Source of the DNA: Cryptomeria japonica | Lineage: Eukaryota; Streptophyta; Pinopsida; Cupressales; Cupressaceae | Length of the DNA stretch: 64,000 nt | Direction: 5' to 3' | Assembly (NCBI RefSeq): GCF_030272615.1 | Contig: NC_081415.1 | Coordinates: 377,999,892-378,063,891 of the forward strand | Shown: piece after piece, positions 46,711 to 59,330 of the stretch | How positions within the stretch are numbered: the stretch's first letter is position 1 | How the letters are laid out: each line of letters starts with the position of its first letter | Made by a program: the position numbers and the translations under genes | Notes under the pieces: model-generated | Told to the model about the DNA's origin: nothing | Databases searched by the model: none | Seen by the model: only the letters and a program-made list of their open reading frames with translations

Positions 46711-48225
46711 TGTTGGCATTACAGTAAGAAAGATTGTTGATATTCAATAAGGATATTGAGAAGGTTGTTGAAGATTATTGATATAACTGAAGAAGGATGA
46801 TAACTATCTTTATAACATTATTTTGTTATTGATGTCAAGAAATTGATTATCTGATTCAGTATGATGTTGCCATATCTTGAGAAGATTGATTAGAAAATAA
46901 TTAAGATGTTGGTAAAAGACACAGAAAGAATGTGATGAATAAAGGGAGGAATAAGTTATTCAATGGACAACTATTACTGAGTTAGACAATGATGAGATCA
47001 TGATGTTTAGATTGTTTTGATATCCTACATATGTTGTTGATTGTAAGGTTAATACTATACTATGCAACCGAGCAATGAACCTAGTCGATAAACCCTAAGG
47101 AACTTAGTCGGTAAACCCTAAGGTTATCGATATCAGTTAATGAAGGCGAAATGTCTACCGAGTAAAGTTTAGTATTTACAAAGTTGCAACCGAGTTATGA
47201 CAGTGTGCATGGGATGGATAAAAGCATTATTTAATGAAGGAAAATGATTAGCTGGAGATGTATACATGATCGGTATGCCATGTATGAAGTTTGTTAAGGA
47301 TCTATGGCAAAGGAAAATCGACAGAAAGATCTACGCAGATTGAACTGCAATAACCTTATGCAAGTTCCAAGAAGGGAATGCAAGTCCCGAGGTAAGGTAA
47401 AACATTTTTAGATTGGAAGGATACATTGAACCTGGTCAAGTTTGAAGATCTGATGGCTAAGATTGATCATGGGAAATGTGATCAAGGAGATTTAGCGGTT
47501 AGCAATTGTTTATAAATAAGAAATTGTTAATAAACAATGTATGCGGGCAAGTGTATGCACATGGATGCTACATAGTGATTACCAAGCATAGAAGCTTGAA
47601 GACCTATTTGAATAACAGAGTAGAAAGCCCAATAGAGGGACAAGATAAGTCCTATGACTAGATTGTTTTGAGCAAAAAGGAATCTGCTTTAGCATTTTAG
47701 ATGTGAAGTTGCAGATAGATTTTTATTACTGTTATTTTGTAAGTGACAAAAAATCTCTTAACTGAGTGGACTTAACAGTCTTATATGTAAACCCTCTAGC
47801 AAGGTAACATTCTAAGTGAGTGTTTGAAATCCTTTAACAAGGTCACTTCTAACAAAGTGAAGATCCTAACAGATCTGATGGAAATCCCTTAACCGGGTCA
47901 CATCTAGCAATGTATTTGTAATATTTAACAGGATTTGCTTTTAACCGAGCATACTCTAGAAGAGTATATTTCTTAGTGGGTCCGAAATCCCACAATGGTT
48001 TTTCCCTATTTGGGTTTCCATCTTAAATCTGGTGTTATGAGTGTTATTATGTTTATGTGTTCATAAGTTTGTAGGTTTAGCAGTTTTTGGTTAAGTTGCT
48101 GAAGTATAAGTTACCGAGGTTGAATCTGTTGATTTTATGGAAGTTTAAGTTTGTATGATTCACCCCCCCCTCTCATCTTGTTAGCTATTGGTATCAGCTC
48201 TTTACATTAAGTATCAAAACTAACA
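46711..48225 (+). mobile_element. Copia 3' LTR
   Basis: TGTTGGCATTACAG to AAAACTAACA, 1,515 bp, homologous to 38177-39694, followed by the AAGGA duplication. Confidence 0.92.
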
Positions 48226-48230
48226 AAGGA

Positions 48231-50157
48231 GACCCCGTGTAAGATTTGGGGGCAATATCCAAGATCATTCTTATGATACCTCCTTTTCTTATGGTCATGA
48301 CATGTATCGACCTAGACTTAACACTCTTCATTATAATACCATACCAAGTGGTCCATATGCTGGCTATAACTATGTTCCTCCTCCATATGAATGCATCTAT
48401 GATCAATACCATCCATACATGCATTATATCCCTCCTCCTCCACCCGCTGGCTTAGGAATGGGAATATCTCAAAGTGAAAAGACACCACCGAATAATGACT
48501 TGCAACAATAAATCAAGGATTTGCAAAAGAAAATGGCAGACATGAATACACAAAGCAAAAGTATATAATGAAAGACATATGTCCTTACTCATTTGATAGA
48601 GTTATTCCAATGCTTCCATTTCCTCCACATTTTTTGACACCAAAATTTGACAAATATAAAGGCAAAGGGGATCCTAAGGCACACATAAGAGACTTTTTCA
48701 CAACTTGCATTGAGGTAGCAGGAGAAGAAACATACTTGATGAGATTGTTCCCATAAAGTTTAGGTGGACAAGCTATGAAATGGTTCTCCCATCTTCCACT
48801 TGGAATTAAGTCATGGAGTGATCTATCAGAGGCTTTCATATAACATTTTTTATACAAAATTGAAATAGATGTGTCAGTGACTACTTTGTGGAACACAAAA
48901 TAGAAAAATGGGCAATAGTTTGCTTCATTTTTACATTGATGGAGAGGTCTCACTAGTCAATGCTCTTGTGATATCCCACAAAAACAAATGGTAGAAATTT
49001 TCACTCATAACGTTAATAAGGACACTAGATATGAACTAAGAAAGATTGTTTATCTACTTTCAAAGAGGTCATTAAGAAATGATTGGCAACATAAAAAGTC
49101 CTTATTGAACAAGGTGTCATAAAGCTATTCAAAGAAAACAAAGAGGAATCAAATGGGAAAGACAAAACCTACTTTGGAATAAGAATACAAACACAATCAA
49201 TGATGGGGTAGTAGATGCAAATGTTGTAAAACCAAAAATGACTTTCCTCGATGCAAGCTCATCCAATATGAACAATCAAGTGAACACTCAAATGCCATCA
49301 AAGCCTCAAAGGAAATACACTCCATTGGGAGAGCCAATTGAGACAACATTCAAGAAATTGGTTGCAAACAAGCTCATAACACTACTAGATAATCCACCTT
49401 ACGAAACAAAAGTAAAACCTGCATGGTGGAATGATGATGAGTATTGTGTATCACAAGAGAAAAAGGCACACAACTAGAAATCATCACAGATTGAAGGATG
49501 TTATACAAGACCTTATTGAAAAGGGTGAAATAGAAGTTGATGGTCATACCTCCAATAAGGAAGATGTGAAGTTTAAGGAGTTGTTCCCTAAAAATGATAA
49601 AGGAAAAGCCAAAATAGATAATCAAGCCAACTATGCTAAGATGTCCTATGATTATGACTCAACCACTAACCAGATCTTAGTGGATAATTATGTTTCTACC
49701 ATTATCATAAAGGAAAAAAATCCTGAAAGTTCTACCCAAAGGAGTAAAGTTGTTTTAAAAGGCATTGGACCATCTCCCGCATCCTCTATGAATGAAACCT
49801 CTAAATGTAATGTCACAACCTGTCGAGGTAAAGTCACCTTGCAAGGTGTTCCACCTAAGACCACAACCTCATCATCTACAAAAAATGAGTATGACCTTGT
49901 AGATCAGTTAGGGAAGACACTTGCCCTCATTTATATCCTTGAGCTCTTGCGTATATCCCCTTCACATAAGGCCATTCTTGACAAAGCATTGATAGAAAAC
50001 TCTGTACCTACTGATCTGAACGTGGACCATTTCAAGCCATGGTGGGATACCTTTCCACTCCACATTGCTTTACATTCACAGAAGCCGATGTCTCCATATG
50101 TCAACCACACAATGCACCCCTCTACATTGAGGCCTTTCTCCATTAAAACCATATAAA
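48231..50157 (+). pseudogene. gag: G2 gag, central and C-terminal part
   Basis: Continues the gag after the copia insertion: Pro/Tyr-rich segment (DMYRPRLNTLHYNTIPSGPY), then the Retrotrans_gag capsid domain PKFDKYKGKGDPKAHIRDFF (48640-48750) with SLGGQAMKWFSHLP after a stop. Further on, RKAHTTRNHHRL-type sequence and LKDVIQDLIEKGEIEVDG (49490-49545) form the zinc-binding C-terminus typical of the Tat group. At least eight stops or frame changes occur. Confidence 0.7.
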
Positions 50158-50675
50158 ATGAGTCTTGATAGATGGAGGAGAAGGTCTGAACATTTGTACA
50201 TTGAACACTATTAAACAATTGGGATATTCTAAACAAGATCACCATTAAAGCATATCATGATGAATAATGCTCATCCAAGGGAACAATCACCTTACCTTTG
50301 AGAATTGGGCCAGCCACGAGGGATATGGTTTTTCAAGTCCTTGATTTAGATCTCACATACAACATACTTTTGGGATGTACATGGATACATGAAATGAGAG
50401 CAGTACCATCAACATATCATCAATGTATCAAATTCCCTTACAATGGAGTTGAAGTAATGATAAGAGGTGATCCAAATCCATTCATGTATTTTAATAACCT
50501 ACAACTAGGATCAAAAATAATAATTCCAATCAACATAGAAGCAACTCCATCATTAGCATATGTGGATCCAAAATCACTAAAATCTTCCACATCAAAACAA
50601 GACGACCTTAAAGGAAAATACAAGGAAAAAGGTATGAGAGAATATACTTTGAACCAAACCATGTATTTAAGATAA
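50158..50675 (+). pseudogene. G2 aspartic protease region
   Basis: The DGG-type active-site stretch lies near 50165-50230 and is broken by stops. The open part from 50298 has RIGPATRDMVFQVLDLDLTY, NILLGCTWIHEMRAVPSTYH and FPYNGVEVMI, the C-terminal half of the retropepsin fold and what follows it in Tat-type elements. Confidence 0.65.
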
Positions 50676-51421
50676 ATAGTGGATTCTCCTAAATATTATG
50701 GATGACCACCTCTAAAAAAGTATTCACCATTACCATAAAATAGGATCCCACTATATTCTACAAATGGGGTGAGATGGAAAAAGAATATATCTACCAAATT
50801 CTTTATAAGGAACCTGAAGAATAATATCCACAAGATCACATCAAAATACCATGTGAAAATTATGGCAAAGGATTCAAGTCTTGCAAAAATTTGGATATGA
50901 TGGTAAAGGCCCTCTTGGGTTACAAAAGAAAGGATTTGTTGAACCATTACAACCAAAGTTAACATTCAAAACTTAGTGCTCTGAAGGACTTGGCTTCATA
51001 CCCCTTAGATTAGGCACTCATAGTTATAAAGAAGCATTGCAAATCATATATTCTAATGACCAACAAGAAAATAAATGATATTTCAGAGACTCCGACGAAT
51101 GGGAATGGGGTTCAGATAAGTCATCCACTGATTATGATCTCACCGAAACATTCAGAGAACTGGGTGAACCCACACAAGAAGAATAGTTTAATAAAAAATT
51201 CAGAATTAGTCAAGTAACTTTATCAAAGTATACATCACAAGAAAACAATGACAGTGGAGAACCGTGGATAAACACATTTTGGGATCCTGAACCCTCAACA
51301 TCTCAAGGCTCTAGGTAAAAACCAAAAGGAGTGAAGACTCCCATTTCTGAGTGTCCCTCTAGTGATGTCGATTTGGGTTCGTTTACGATCGAGGCTGATG
51401 AGGAGAGTTCTAGCGATAACT
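50676..51421 (+). pseudogene. G2 protease-RT linker, left part
   Basis: Fragmented frames; the last piece reads SDVDLGSFTIEADEESSSDN up to the insertion at 51422. The same frame resumes directly after the duplicated TAACT at 55591, so this insertion itself did not follow a frame change here. Confidence 0.55.
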
Positions 51422-54400
51422 TGTAATGCTCACCAAAATACCCTAAAGAAACTAAACAAAAATATACAAATGGAGATAATTTTTTTCTTAATTAACATCT
51501 AATAACAACTAATGCAACATATAACGTCTCCATCTATTTACATACATTAACCAATTAACCAATATGAACATACATCATTGCTCATTTCATCAAATAACGC
51601 AAGTGGAAATAACACAACATCAATCATCTTTCTCTAGGGTACTTTAACATCATTACTTAATTCATTTCCACCATAACATACTACACACACGATAGGTATA
51701 TTTCACCTTCATTAATGCATCATATTCAAATTATTTAACCATGAGATATGCAACCTACAACATTACTTATTCCTCATGATATGCATAATTTCCTTTCTAC
51801 CAATGCATCTAAGTAAATCATTCCTACTTACTAGATCCAATTAACATCTTCTAACATATTCACTTATTAATCTACAAATATTCCTCTTTCAAGATTATTT
51901 AACATTCTAACTAGCATATAAACATTCCATGAAATAATAAAACTAATCCATAAAGAAATTCCATTGTATTCCAACTATAATCCACTTGTTCCATGATTCA
52001 TAAGATCACATCTCTATAATAGTACAAATACAATATGCCTAAATTCCATTTTCCAACTACAATTCATCTTACAAATATAACTACATTAAATAAATCATGA
52101 GCATAGCTCTTTCTCCTACAAGAATACATCTAATATATACAAGGATATTACATTACCTACATTCCATCTTATCCATTACATAAATTTGCTACAAGGTACA
52201 TCCATAGTACATCATGATGAAGAATCCACATCCACACAAGAAGAATTCAAGAGAACATCCCAATGGCTAAAAAGAACCAACCTCCCAACCATGTGGAACC
52301 AAAGGAACCACCCCTCGTGCTAGGAGATGACACAAGGTCCCAACACATAAGAAGACACAAGGTCCCAACACATACTCTAAACCTAAGCTAGCACCTATAG
52401 CCAAGGAGACTAACCACATGAGTACTCTCAATAAAGAACTCACACATACAACAAGAATGAACTCCTAGAGGATTAAAACTCATCAAGACATAAATGCATC
52501 CAATAAGCATAATCATAAATCATAAAGGGGAAACACATGCAGGAGTGGAGTGTCATCACATGCCATCCTCATAACATAATAACATAATAACACAAGGCAC
52601 TAGCCTGCTTGACATGTGGAGCCATCTCAACCTATGAGAGACTAAGGGAGACTAGCTTACCATCTTCACGGACTTCTCATGCTTATCCTAAAACATCCTC
52701 CCTAGGACTAAGTCATGAGGCACAAACCAATTTATCATCTTATTAATTAATCTAACTACCCAACCCATTAATTTTTAGGTTATCACTTATTTACAAATCA
52801 TGGAAAACTCCAATGTGCCCTGATGGTCTAGACTTCATGCATCCTTACAAGGAACCTCATGCAAGCCTATCTCTCGTGACCCCAGTCATCACAAGGAAGC
52901 CCACTCCTCCTAACATGGCCCAACAATAAATCACAAGAGGCTCTACCAATATAATTATATGAAAATAATACTCAAAGCAGCCAACAACTTCCACACATAC
53001 TCTTACAACATAAACAAGGCTACAACAACATATACAACATCAATATAGTAAAATGAGCCTCTTGGCTAGCAATAAACAAAGGCATATCAAGCCATCAAAT
53101 GCTGCCATCAAATAAAGAATAACATCACAACAAGGCCTACTCACTTGTTGGTCCAAAAACAACATAAAAATTATCTCAATCATCCATGGCCTATCCACAT
53201 GGAAGAGAGTCTAAAATGTCCATAATACATAGAGAAACAAGTATACTCAAAACCATCAAAATGCATCAAAATTGATCAAACCCAAAACTAAGAAATACTA
53301 ATTGACCTCAAATGAAACCTCTGGTACAAAAATCATTTTGGGAAAATACTTCAAAAATGACCAAAACAGGGAAAATACAAAACACAGTCAGGTTAGCGCT
53401 TTTGCCCTGTAGGACAACGCTTATGCCACACAAAACAATGCAAATGCAACATAGGACAACACTTTTGCATTCCAGAATCACGCATATGCATTTTGAAACA
53501 ACGCTTATGTTTCTAGATTCATGCTTATGCATCCTAAGACAATGCTTATGCTGCATAGAGAAGCGCAAATGCAATAGAGAACAATACAAATACAATATAG
53601 AACAACGCAAATGCAATACAGAACAACGCAAATGCAATACAAAAGAATGCTTTTACAGAAACAATGCTTTTGCACAAAACTTACAAAAAACTCAAAAAAC
53701 TTTCAGGTAAAATGATAAATTATAGACTTAACAAAAAGGCTCGAAAAACATATGAAAAGAAACGCCCAGAAACAAGGAATACTTGGGTATAGACACAATA
53801 AAATAACTCAGCCTATAAACCAAGATTTACATCAAATAAATTCAGAACCATTTCTCACAGAGCTGTGAAATGCCATACACAAGAAACCAAAAACATATAT
53901 TCTAGCAACTATACCAAACCCAAATAATATAAAGTTTACTCTGAAGTATTTCCTTTCAGAAATAGTAAACCATAGAATAAGATATTATTCCAACCCAATA
54001 CCCAAAAAATGCAAACATAACGCATACACAGAGAAGCCATTGAAAACAAAATACAAAGTGAAGAAATCCAACCTGCAATTTGAAGTAATGGAAATGAAGC
54101 TAAAGAAGAGCTCCCACAAGCCAAACCAAATCCAATCCAAGCTCTAGCCAAAAACCAAGAGAGAAGAAAACCAGAAACAAGGAAGAAGCTTGCTGAATTT
54201 TTTTCTAGAGAAGAGCGAAAAAAACCAACCCGAAAAACTTCACGGGAAGAAAATAAAAAGGAACAATAATCTAAAACCCTAGCCTCAATTTTGGCCAATC
54301 AAAATTTTCCTTTTTGGAGTATATTTTACCAACCCACCATCTGATATAATTTATTCACCCATTTTGAATTCGACCAATGAGAGTGAAGGGTAGGTAAAGT

Positions 54401-55585
54401 AAATAAAATATTCTTATCCAGCTAAGTGGGAATGTTTTATTTCTTTATTTAATTTAATGTGTTCATACACCCCACTTAGGAATAAAAGTCAAACTATTAA
54501 ATAAATATAAGCTGTAAATAAATAATCCAAAAGGAGATTAAAATCAAATAAACCAAAGCTAATAAAATGAATTAAAGAACCAAATAAATATAAGATATCA
54601 ATTAAATATTAAACCATAGAAAGTCAAATAAATAATTAAATAATCAAATACCATTGAAGATTAAATCACAAATATTAAATAAATATTAAACAACAATGAA
54701 GCTTATCAATTATTAAATAATCATAAAATCAATAAACGTTAATTATCAAATAAATATAAATATCAAATAATTAAGTATTCAAAACTTATAAATTAAATAC
54801 ACTAAAAAAAACTTTACCAAATATAAAACTACACATCAAGAGCCACATAATTACTCTAACATAATCAAGTAAATCAACTAGCATAAACTGAACTCAGAAT
54901 ACCAAAAGACCAATCTTACTAACTGACATGGCAAATTATGCCAAGACATTGACTACTCACGGTGAACAACTTAGACCTAGAGTATGTGAGGGGAAACTCA
55001 TGCCATCTCCGAACCACATAAGCCATTGGAACTAAAGACACACTCAGACCTATGAAGCCAGGTGGAGTTGATGTCTGGTACTTGCAAAATCCTACAACCA
55101 CAAAACAACAATACAACATATACATATACATATATAGAACAAGCAAGTGATAGAGAATCACGATGACACATCCTGCTCGCAATGAGTGATGTGGAATCAT
55201 CTCTATCACGAAGATAGTCAAACAATAGTCAAACACATCTCATAAACATCTCATCATATGTAATCATGAAGTAGGGCTAGTGTAATCGTAATCATGATCA
55301 AAACCATGATAAATCTAATCTATCAATAATCCATCACATAGTGAGAATATAAAATCCATCGAGTACATATATCATCAAATCACATGATCAATCATGATAA
55401 TACCAACATCCATATAGATAATCAAAATAGCATATGTCCAATAGTGTCTAACATCAATCATAAGTCACTGAAGAATATGAGTAATCATCATCCAAATCAT
55501 CAAAATATAGTCTAGATAAGTCTATCAAGCATAATATAAAAGTCAACTCTAGTCAAAATAAGTCGAACCAAGGGTGGACACTACA
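51422..55585. mobile_element. 4.16-kb TG...CA insertion, probably a long solo LTR
   Basis: Starts TGTAATGCTCACCA and ends GGGTGGACACTACA, inverted-complementary at 10 of 13 end positions, and is flanked by the 5-bp duplication TAACT (51417-51421, 55586-55590). I see no internal primer site, no second copy of either end and no coding domain, so a solo LTR left by LTR-LTR recombination, or a non-coding non-autonomous element, fits best. The content is AT-rich: many TTAACATTCATT-like stretches, a repeat array at 53390-53690 and an AAATAAATATAA-rich block at 54400-54800. ORFs in it are short and featureless. Confidence 0.7.
53390..53690. repeat. Degenerate tandem repeat, ACAACGCAAATGCAAT type
   Basis: About twelve units of 20-24 bp (ACGCTTATGC..., ACGCAAATGCAATACAGAAC) alternate between GCTTATGC and GCAAATGC forms. 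Both strands stay open over ~100 codons because of the repeat; no protein is annotated. Confidence 0.8.
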
Positions 55586-55590
55586 TAACT

Positions 55591-56163
55591 CCCACGATTG
55601 CATTGAGATACCAGAAGACTCTTGTGTCTTTACCCTTAATCCCATTGACTTTGAAACATTGATGGCCTTCCCCTCATTCATCCACAACTCATTGATTGGG
55701 ACCAACAAGGGCCTCCACAACTAGACACTTTTCAAAATGATGAGGCCTTTATTGACTATCTTGGCATAAGAAATGATTTGCCTATTAGGGACCACAAAGC
55801 AAGATACATCATAGAACTTGATAGCACAACATATCTTGGAGAGAATGCCAAACCTTCTAGTCACAAAAGTATAAAAATAAAAACAATCCACGGATCTTAT
55901 GGTGAAAACCACATTGTGGCACTTTTTGACCCTAAAAAAGTCAAAAGAAAGCACGTATTCGAGGGTGAAAACCTCTTTGAGGTGTTCGAGGATGGAAGAT
56001 TTGACACTCTCCCTATGACATCATATGAAGAGAAATCATCAATGCTAGTGAAAGAGACTATCAAGACAAATATTGGCACAAAGGAGGTTCCACACAATAT
56101 ATTCATAGCACAATCTCTGATAGAAAAAGAAAGACCAAAGTTCATAAGTTTCTTCACAAAGTG
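55591..56163 (+). pseudogene. G2 protease-RT linker, right part
   Basis: After one TAG (55722) and a frame change, an open frame from 55778 encodes IRDHKARYIIELDSTTYLGE to KERPKFISFFTK. It is the spacer domain that precedes RT in Tat-type gypsy polyproteins; no enzymatic motif. Confidence 0.6.
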
Positions 56164-57945
56164 ACAATCAATTTTACATGGTCATATGTGGATATTCTAA
56201 GATTAGACCCTGATCTAGTAATGCATCATTTGACAGTTAATCTAGGAGCTAAGCTTGTAAAACAAAAATTGAGAAAGATGCATCCATAGGTGGAACTATT
56301 GGTCAAGGTAGAGCTGGAAAAATTATTGGATGTTGGATTCATTAGACCAATCGACTACCCTGAGTGGATCTCTTAGTACCTGTTAGTAAACTTGATCACA
56401 GTATCAGACTATACAAAGATTTCAGAGACATAGATAAAGCTTGTCCTAAAGATGTTTTCCCATTGCCAAAAAATGATTTGATAGTGGATCTTACAACTGG
56501 TCATGCAATGTTATCGTTGATGGATGGATTCTCCAGGTATAACCAAATCAAAATAGCACATGAAGACCAACATAAAACAATATTTAATTGTCATTGGGGT
56601 ACTTTCTGTAGGAATGTTATTCCCTTCAGATTAAAGAATGCGGGTGCTACATAACAAAGAGCAATGACAACAATATTTCATGATCTCATGCACGTCATAG
56701 TGGAAGATTATGTTGATGATCTTTTAGGAAAGTCAAATAACAAGAAAAATACACCTGGATATTTTATCAATCATTTTTTAACGTTTGGAAAAATACAAAG
56801 TTAGGCTAAATCCTAAGAAATGTGTCTTCGGGGTGACCTTCGAGAAGATCCTTTAATACATTGTCTCATAGAGAGGAATGGAAGCAGATTTGGCCAAAGT
56901 CAGAGCTATATTAGAGATGCCACAACCAAAGAATATTAGTCAACTTCAATCTCTACAAGGAAGACTCCAATCTATACACAAATTCATTGCACAACTTGCA
57001 GATAAATGTCATCCTTTTCAGCATCTCCTTCATAAGAATATCAAGTTCAAATGGGATGATAAGTGTCAACAATATTTTCGAATTCTCAAAGAATACCTTT
57101 TGAATCCACCAGTATTGATTCCACCTATCCCAGGAAAACCCCTACTACTTTACATATCAACTACACAAACAACACTAGGGGCACTCTTGGCACAATAGGG
57201 TAATGAAGGCAAGGAAAGAGTAGTATATTCTATTAGTCGCACATTGGTTCTCTATGAGCTTAACTACACACCGATTGAGCGTGCGTGTCTTGCTGTGGTT
57301 TTTGCCTCACAAAAATTATGACATTGCATGCTAACTCATAAAAAAATCTTGTTGCAAGGATAGATCCACTCAAATATCTTCTTAATAAGGCGACACTCAT
57401 TGGAAGATTAGCTAAATGGGTTATGATTATGAGCGAGTTGGACATTAAATATGTGGATAGGAAAGCAATTAAAGGACAATCTATTGCTGATCAACTGGCA
57501 TATGCACCTATTATTGATGACACTCTCCTAGATGAATCCATTCTTACAATGACAAATGCAAAGCCTTGGCAATTATATTTTGATGGTTCATATATGTAGC
57601 ATGGTGTAGGAGTTGGTATTCTCTTCATCACACCTCAAGAGGACTCCATTCCTAAGTCATATCGATTATCATTTCCTTGCACCATCAACATAGCAAAATA
57701 CAAAGCATTAACAATAGGACTGCGAATTGCAATTGAGTGGAAGATCCAAGACGTTCATGTTTTTGGGGACTCTTAATTTGTAATTCATTAAGTAAATCAT
57801 GATTATGAGACAAGATGAAAATTTAATGCCTTACAAGACAATGGTGGACGATTTCAAGCAATATTTCATGCAGATAATATTTGAACAAATTCAAAGGGAC
57901 AACAACCGAGCTACAGATGCCATGGCTACCATTGCCTCATAGATT
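56164..57945 (+). pseudogene. G2 reverse transcriptase with two RNase H domains
   Basis: RT motifs: DFRDIDKACPKDVFPLP, HAMLSLMDGFSRYNQIKI, FRLKNAGAT (stop at 56652), then EDYVDDLL (about 56705-56728) with the catalytic YVDD intact. The connection and first RNase H run 56878-57480 (GRLQSIHKFIAQLADKCHPF, NYTPIERACLAVVFAS). A second, archaeal-type RNase H follows at 57550-57930 (WQLYFDGSYM, HVFGDS, DAMATIAS). The tandem RNase H arrangement assigns G2 to the Tat lineage of Ty3/gypsy. Around ten stops and frame changes, many TAG/TGA in place of CAG/TGG, make it dead. Confidence 0.82.
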
Positions 57946-59330
57946 GATATGCCTCAAAATGAGACCCGCTATGAGTTCTTGGTGGATAATATTTTGGTTC
58001 CCTCATATGAAATTACTCCCACCAAGATGATATATGTTGTTGGTCCTAATTGCCCTTGGTACGATGCCATTTTCACTTACCTCCACGACAATATCCTTCC
58101 ACCTAACCTTTCCAATAATCAACGTCATGCCTTCATTCGTCAATCCTCCTGATATGTCATCTTAGTCGATACCCTTTATCGTCAGGGTCTAGATGGTACT
58201 CTTCTTAGATGATTAGAAAGTGATGAAGCTCAAATTGTGCTACGTGAGGTTCACGAAGGTATATGTGGTGCTCACTCTAGTGGTCCAACCTTAGCCAAGA
58301 AATTGATGAGGAATGGATATTACTAACCTACTATGGAAAAGGACTCATATCAGTTTGTCAGAAAGTGTATCAGTTTGTCAGAAAGTGTAAGCAATATCAG
58401 ATTCATGGAGACCTTATTCATGCACCAACACAGGAACTTCAGCCAATTGTAACTCCATGGCCCTTATGTCAATGGGGACTCGACCTCGTAGGTAAGATTT
58501 ACCCTCCTTCTTCCAATGGCCATGAATTCATTATCACAGATACAAAATATTTTTACAAAAAGGATTGATGCCATTCCTCCCACCCAAGTCACTGGAAAGA
58601 AGATAATAACTTTTATCCTTAATTATATCATTTGTCGCTATGGTGTTCCCCTTTCCATTGGCACAGATAATGGGCATCCTTTCAAAAACTGGGATGTTCA
58701 TGAACTTTGTGATCATTTCTATATCCATCATCACTTTTCCACCCCATACTACCCTCAAGATAATGGTCAAGTTGAGGCATCTAATGAAACTATCCTCAAA
58801 ATCCTTACAAAAATAGTTGATGACATTGGCTGTAACTAGCATATCCAACTCAATCCCACACTTTGGGCCTACCACACAAGTGTTCACACACTATTGGAGC
58901 TATACCTTATTAACTTGTCTATGGTGCTGAATTTATCTTGCCTATTGAGGTCGAGTTACCATCCTGGAGAGTCTCTTTACGCAATCTAATCAATGATGAA
59001 GATTATTAGGTCTCCCACTTACAAGATCTAGAATTATTGGATGAGCATAAACAAACTCTTTTAATCATCTCAAAGCATATCAACAAAGAATGAGTCACAA
59101 CTACAATCATAAGGTAAAGCCTTGCACATTTGAAGTGGGTGACTTACTTCTCAAAGAAAATCCTAAAAATTAGCAAGACAAAAAGAAGAAAGGAAAGTTC
59201 GAACCAAATTGGCTTGGTCCTTACGTCATCATAATAGTCTATGGATTAGGTGCATATCAACTCTCAACACCAGATGGAGAACCTTTGAAGGATCGAATCA
59301 ACAACATGCACCTTCATAGGTTTTACACAT
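57946..59330 (+). pseudogene. G2 integrase
   Basis: Zinc-binding N-terminus near 58250-58400 (VHEGICGAHSSGPTLAKKLM ... RKCKQYQIHG), damaged by a 20-bp tandem duplication (58351-58390). Core: WGLDLVGKIYPPSSNGHEFI (Asp), IGTDNGHPFKN (Asp), NGQVEASNETILKI (Glu), so all three DDE residues are present but split over two frames. The C-terminus reads FEPNWLGPYVIIIVYGLGAY and ends near 59330. No chromodomain is visible, as expected for Tat elements. Confidence 0.8.

Larger units (their letters stand above)
38177..48225 (+). mobile_element. Ty1/copia element, nested in G2 gag
   Basis: Two LTRs of about 1.52 kb, a tRNA-Met primer site, gag, protease, integrase, RT, RNase H and a polypurine tract in copia order (integrase before RT). 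Flanked by the 5-bp duplication AAGGA (38172-38176, 48226-48230). The total of 10,049 bp includes a 2.3-kb LINE. Stops and frameshifts in gag and integrase mean it is not autonomous now. Confidence 0.92.

Noticed and set aside
53308-53710. Overlapping ORFs of 109 and 132 codons on opposite strands
   Set aside because: Produced by a degenerate tandem repeat in a non-coding LTR-like insertion.
54919-55236. 105-codon minus-strand ORF with hydrophobic segments
   Set aside because: No motif, no codon bias, and it lies in an AT-rich non-coding insertion with overlapping ORFs in other frames.
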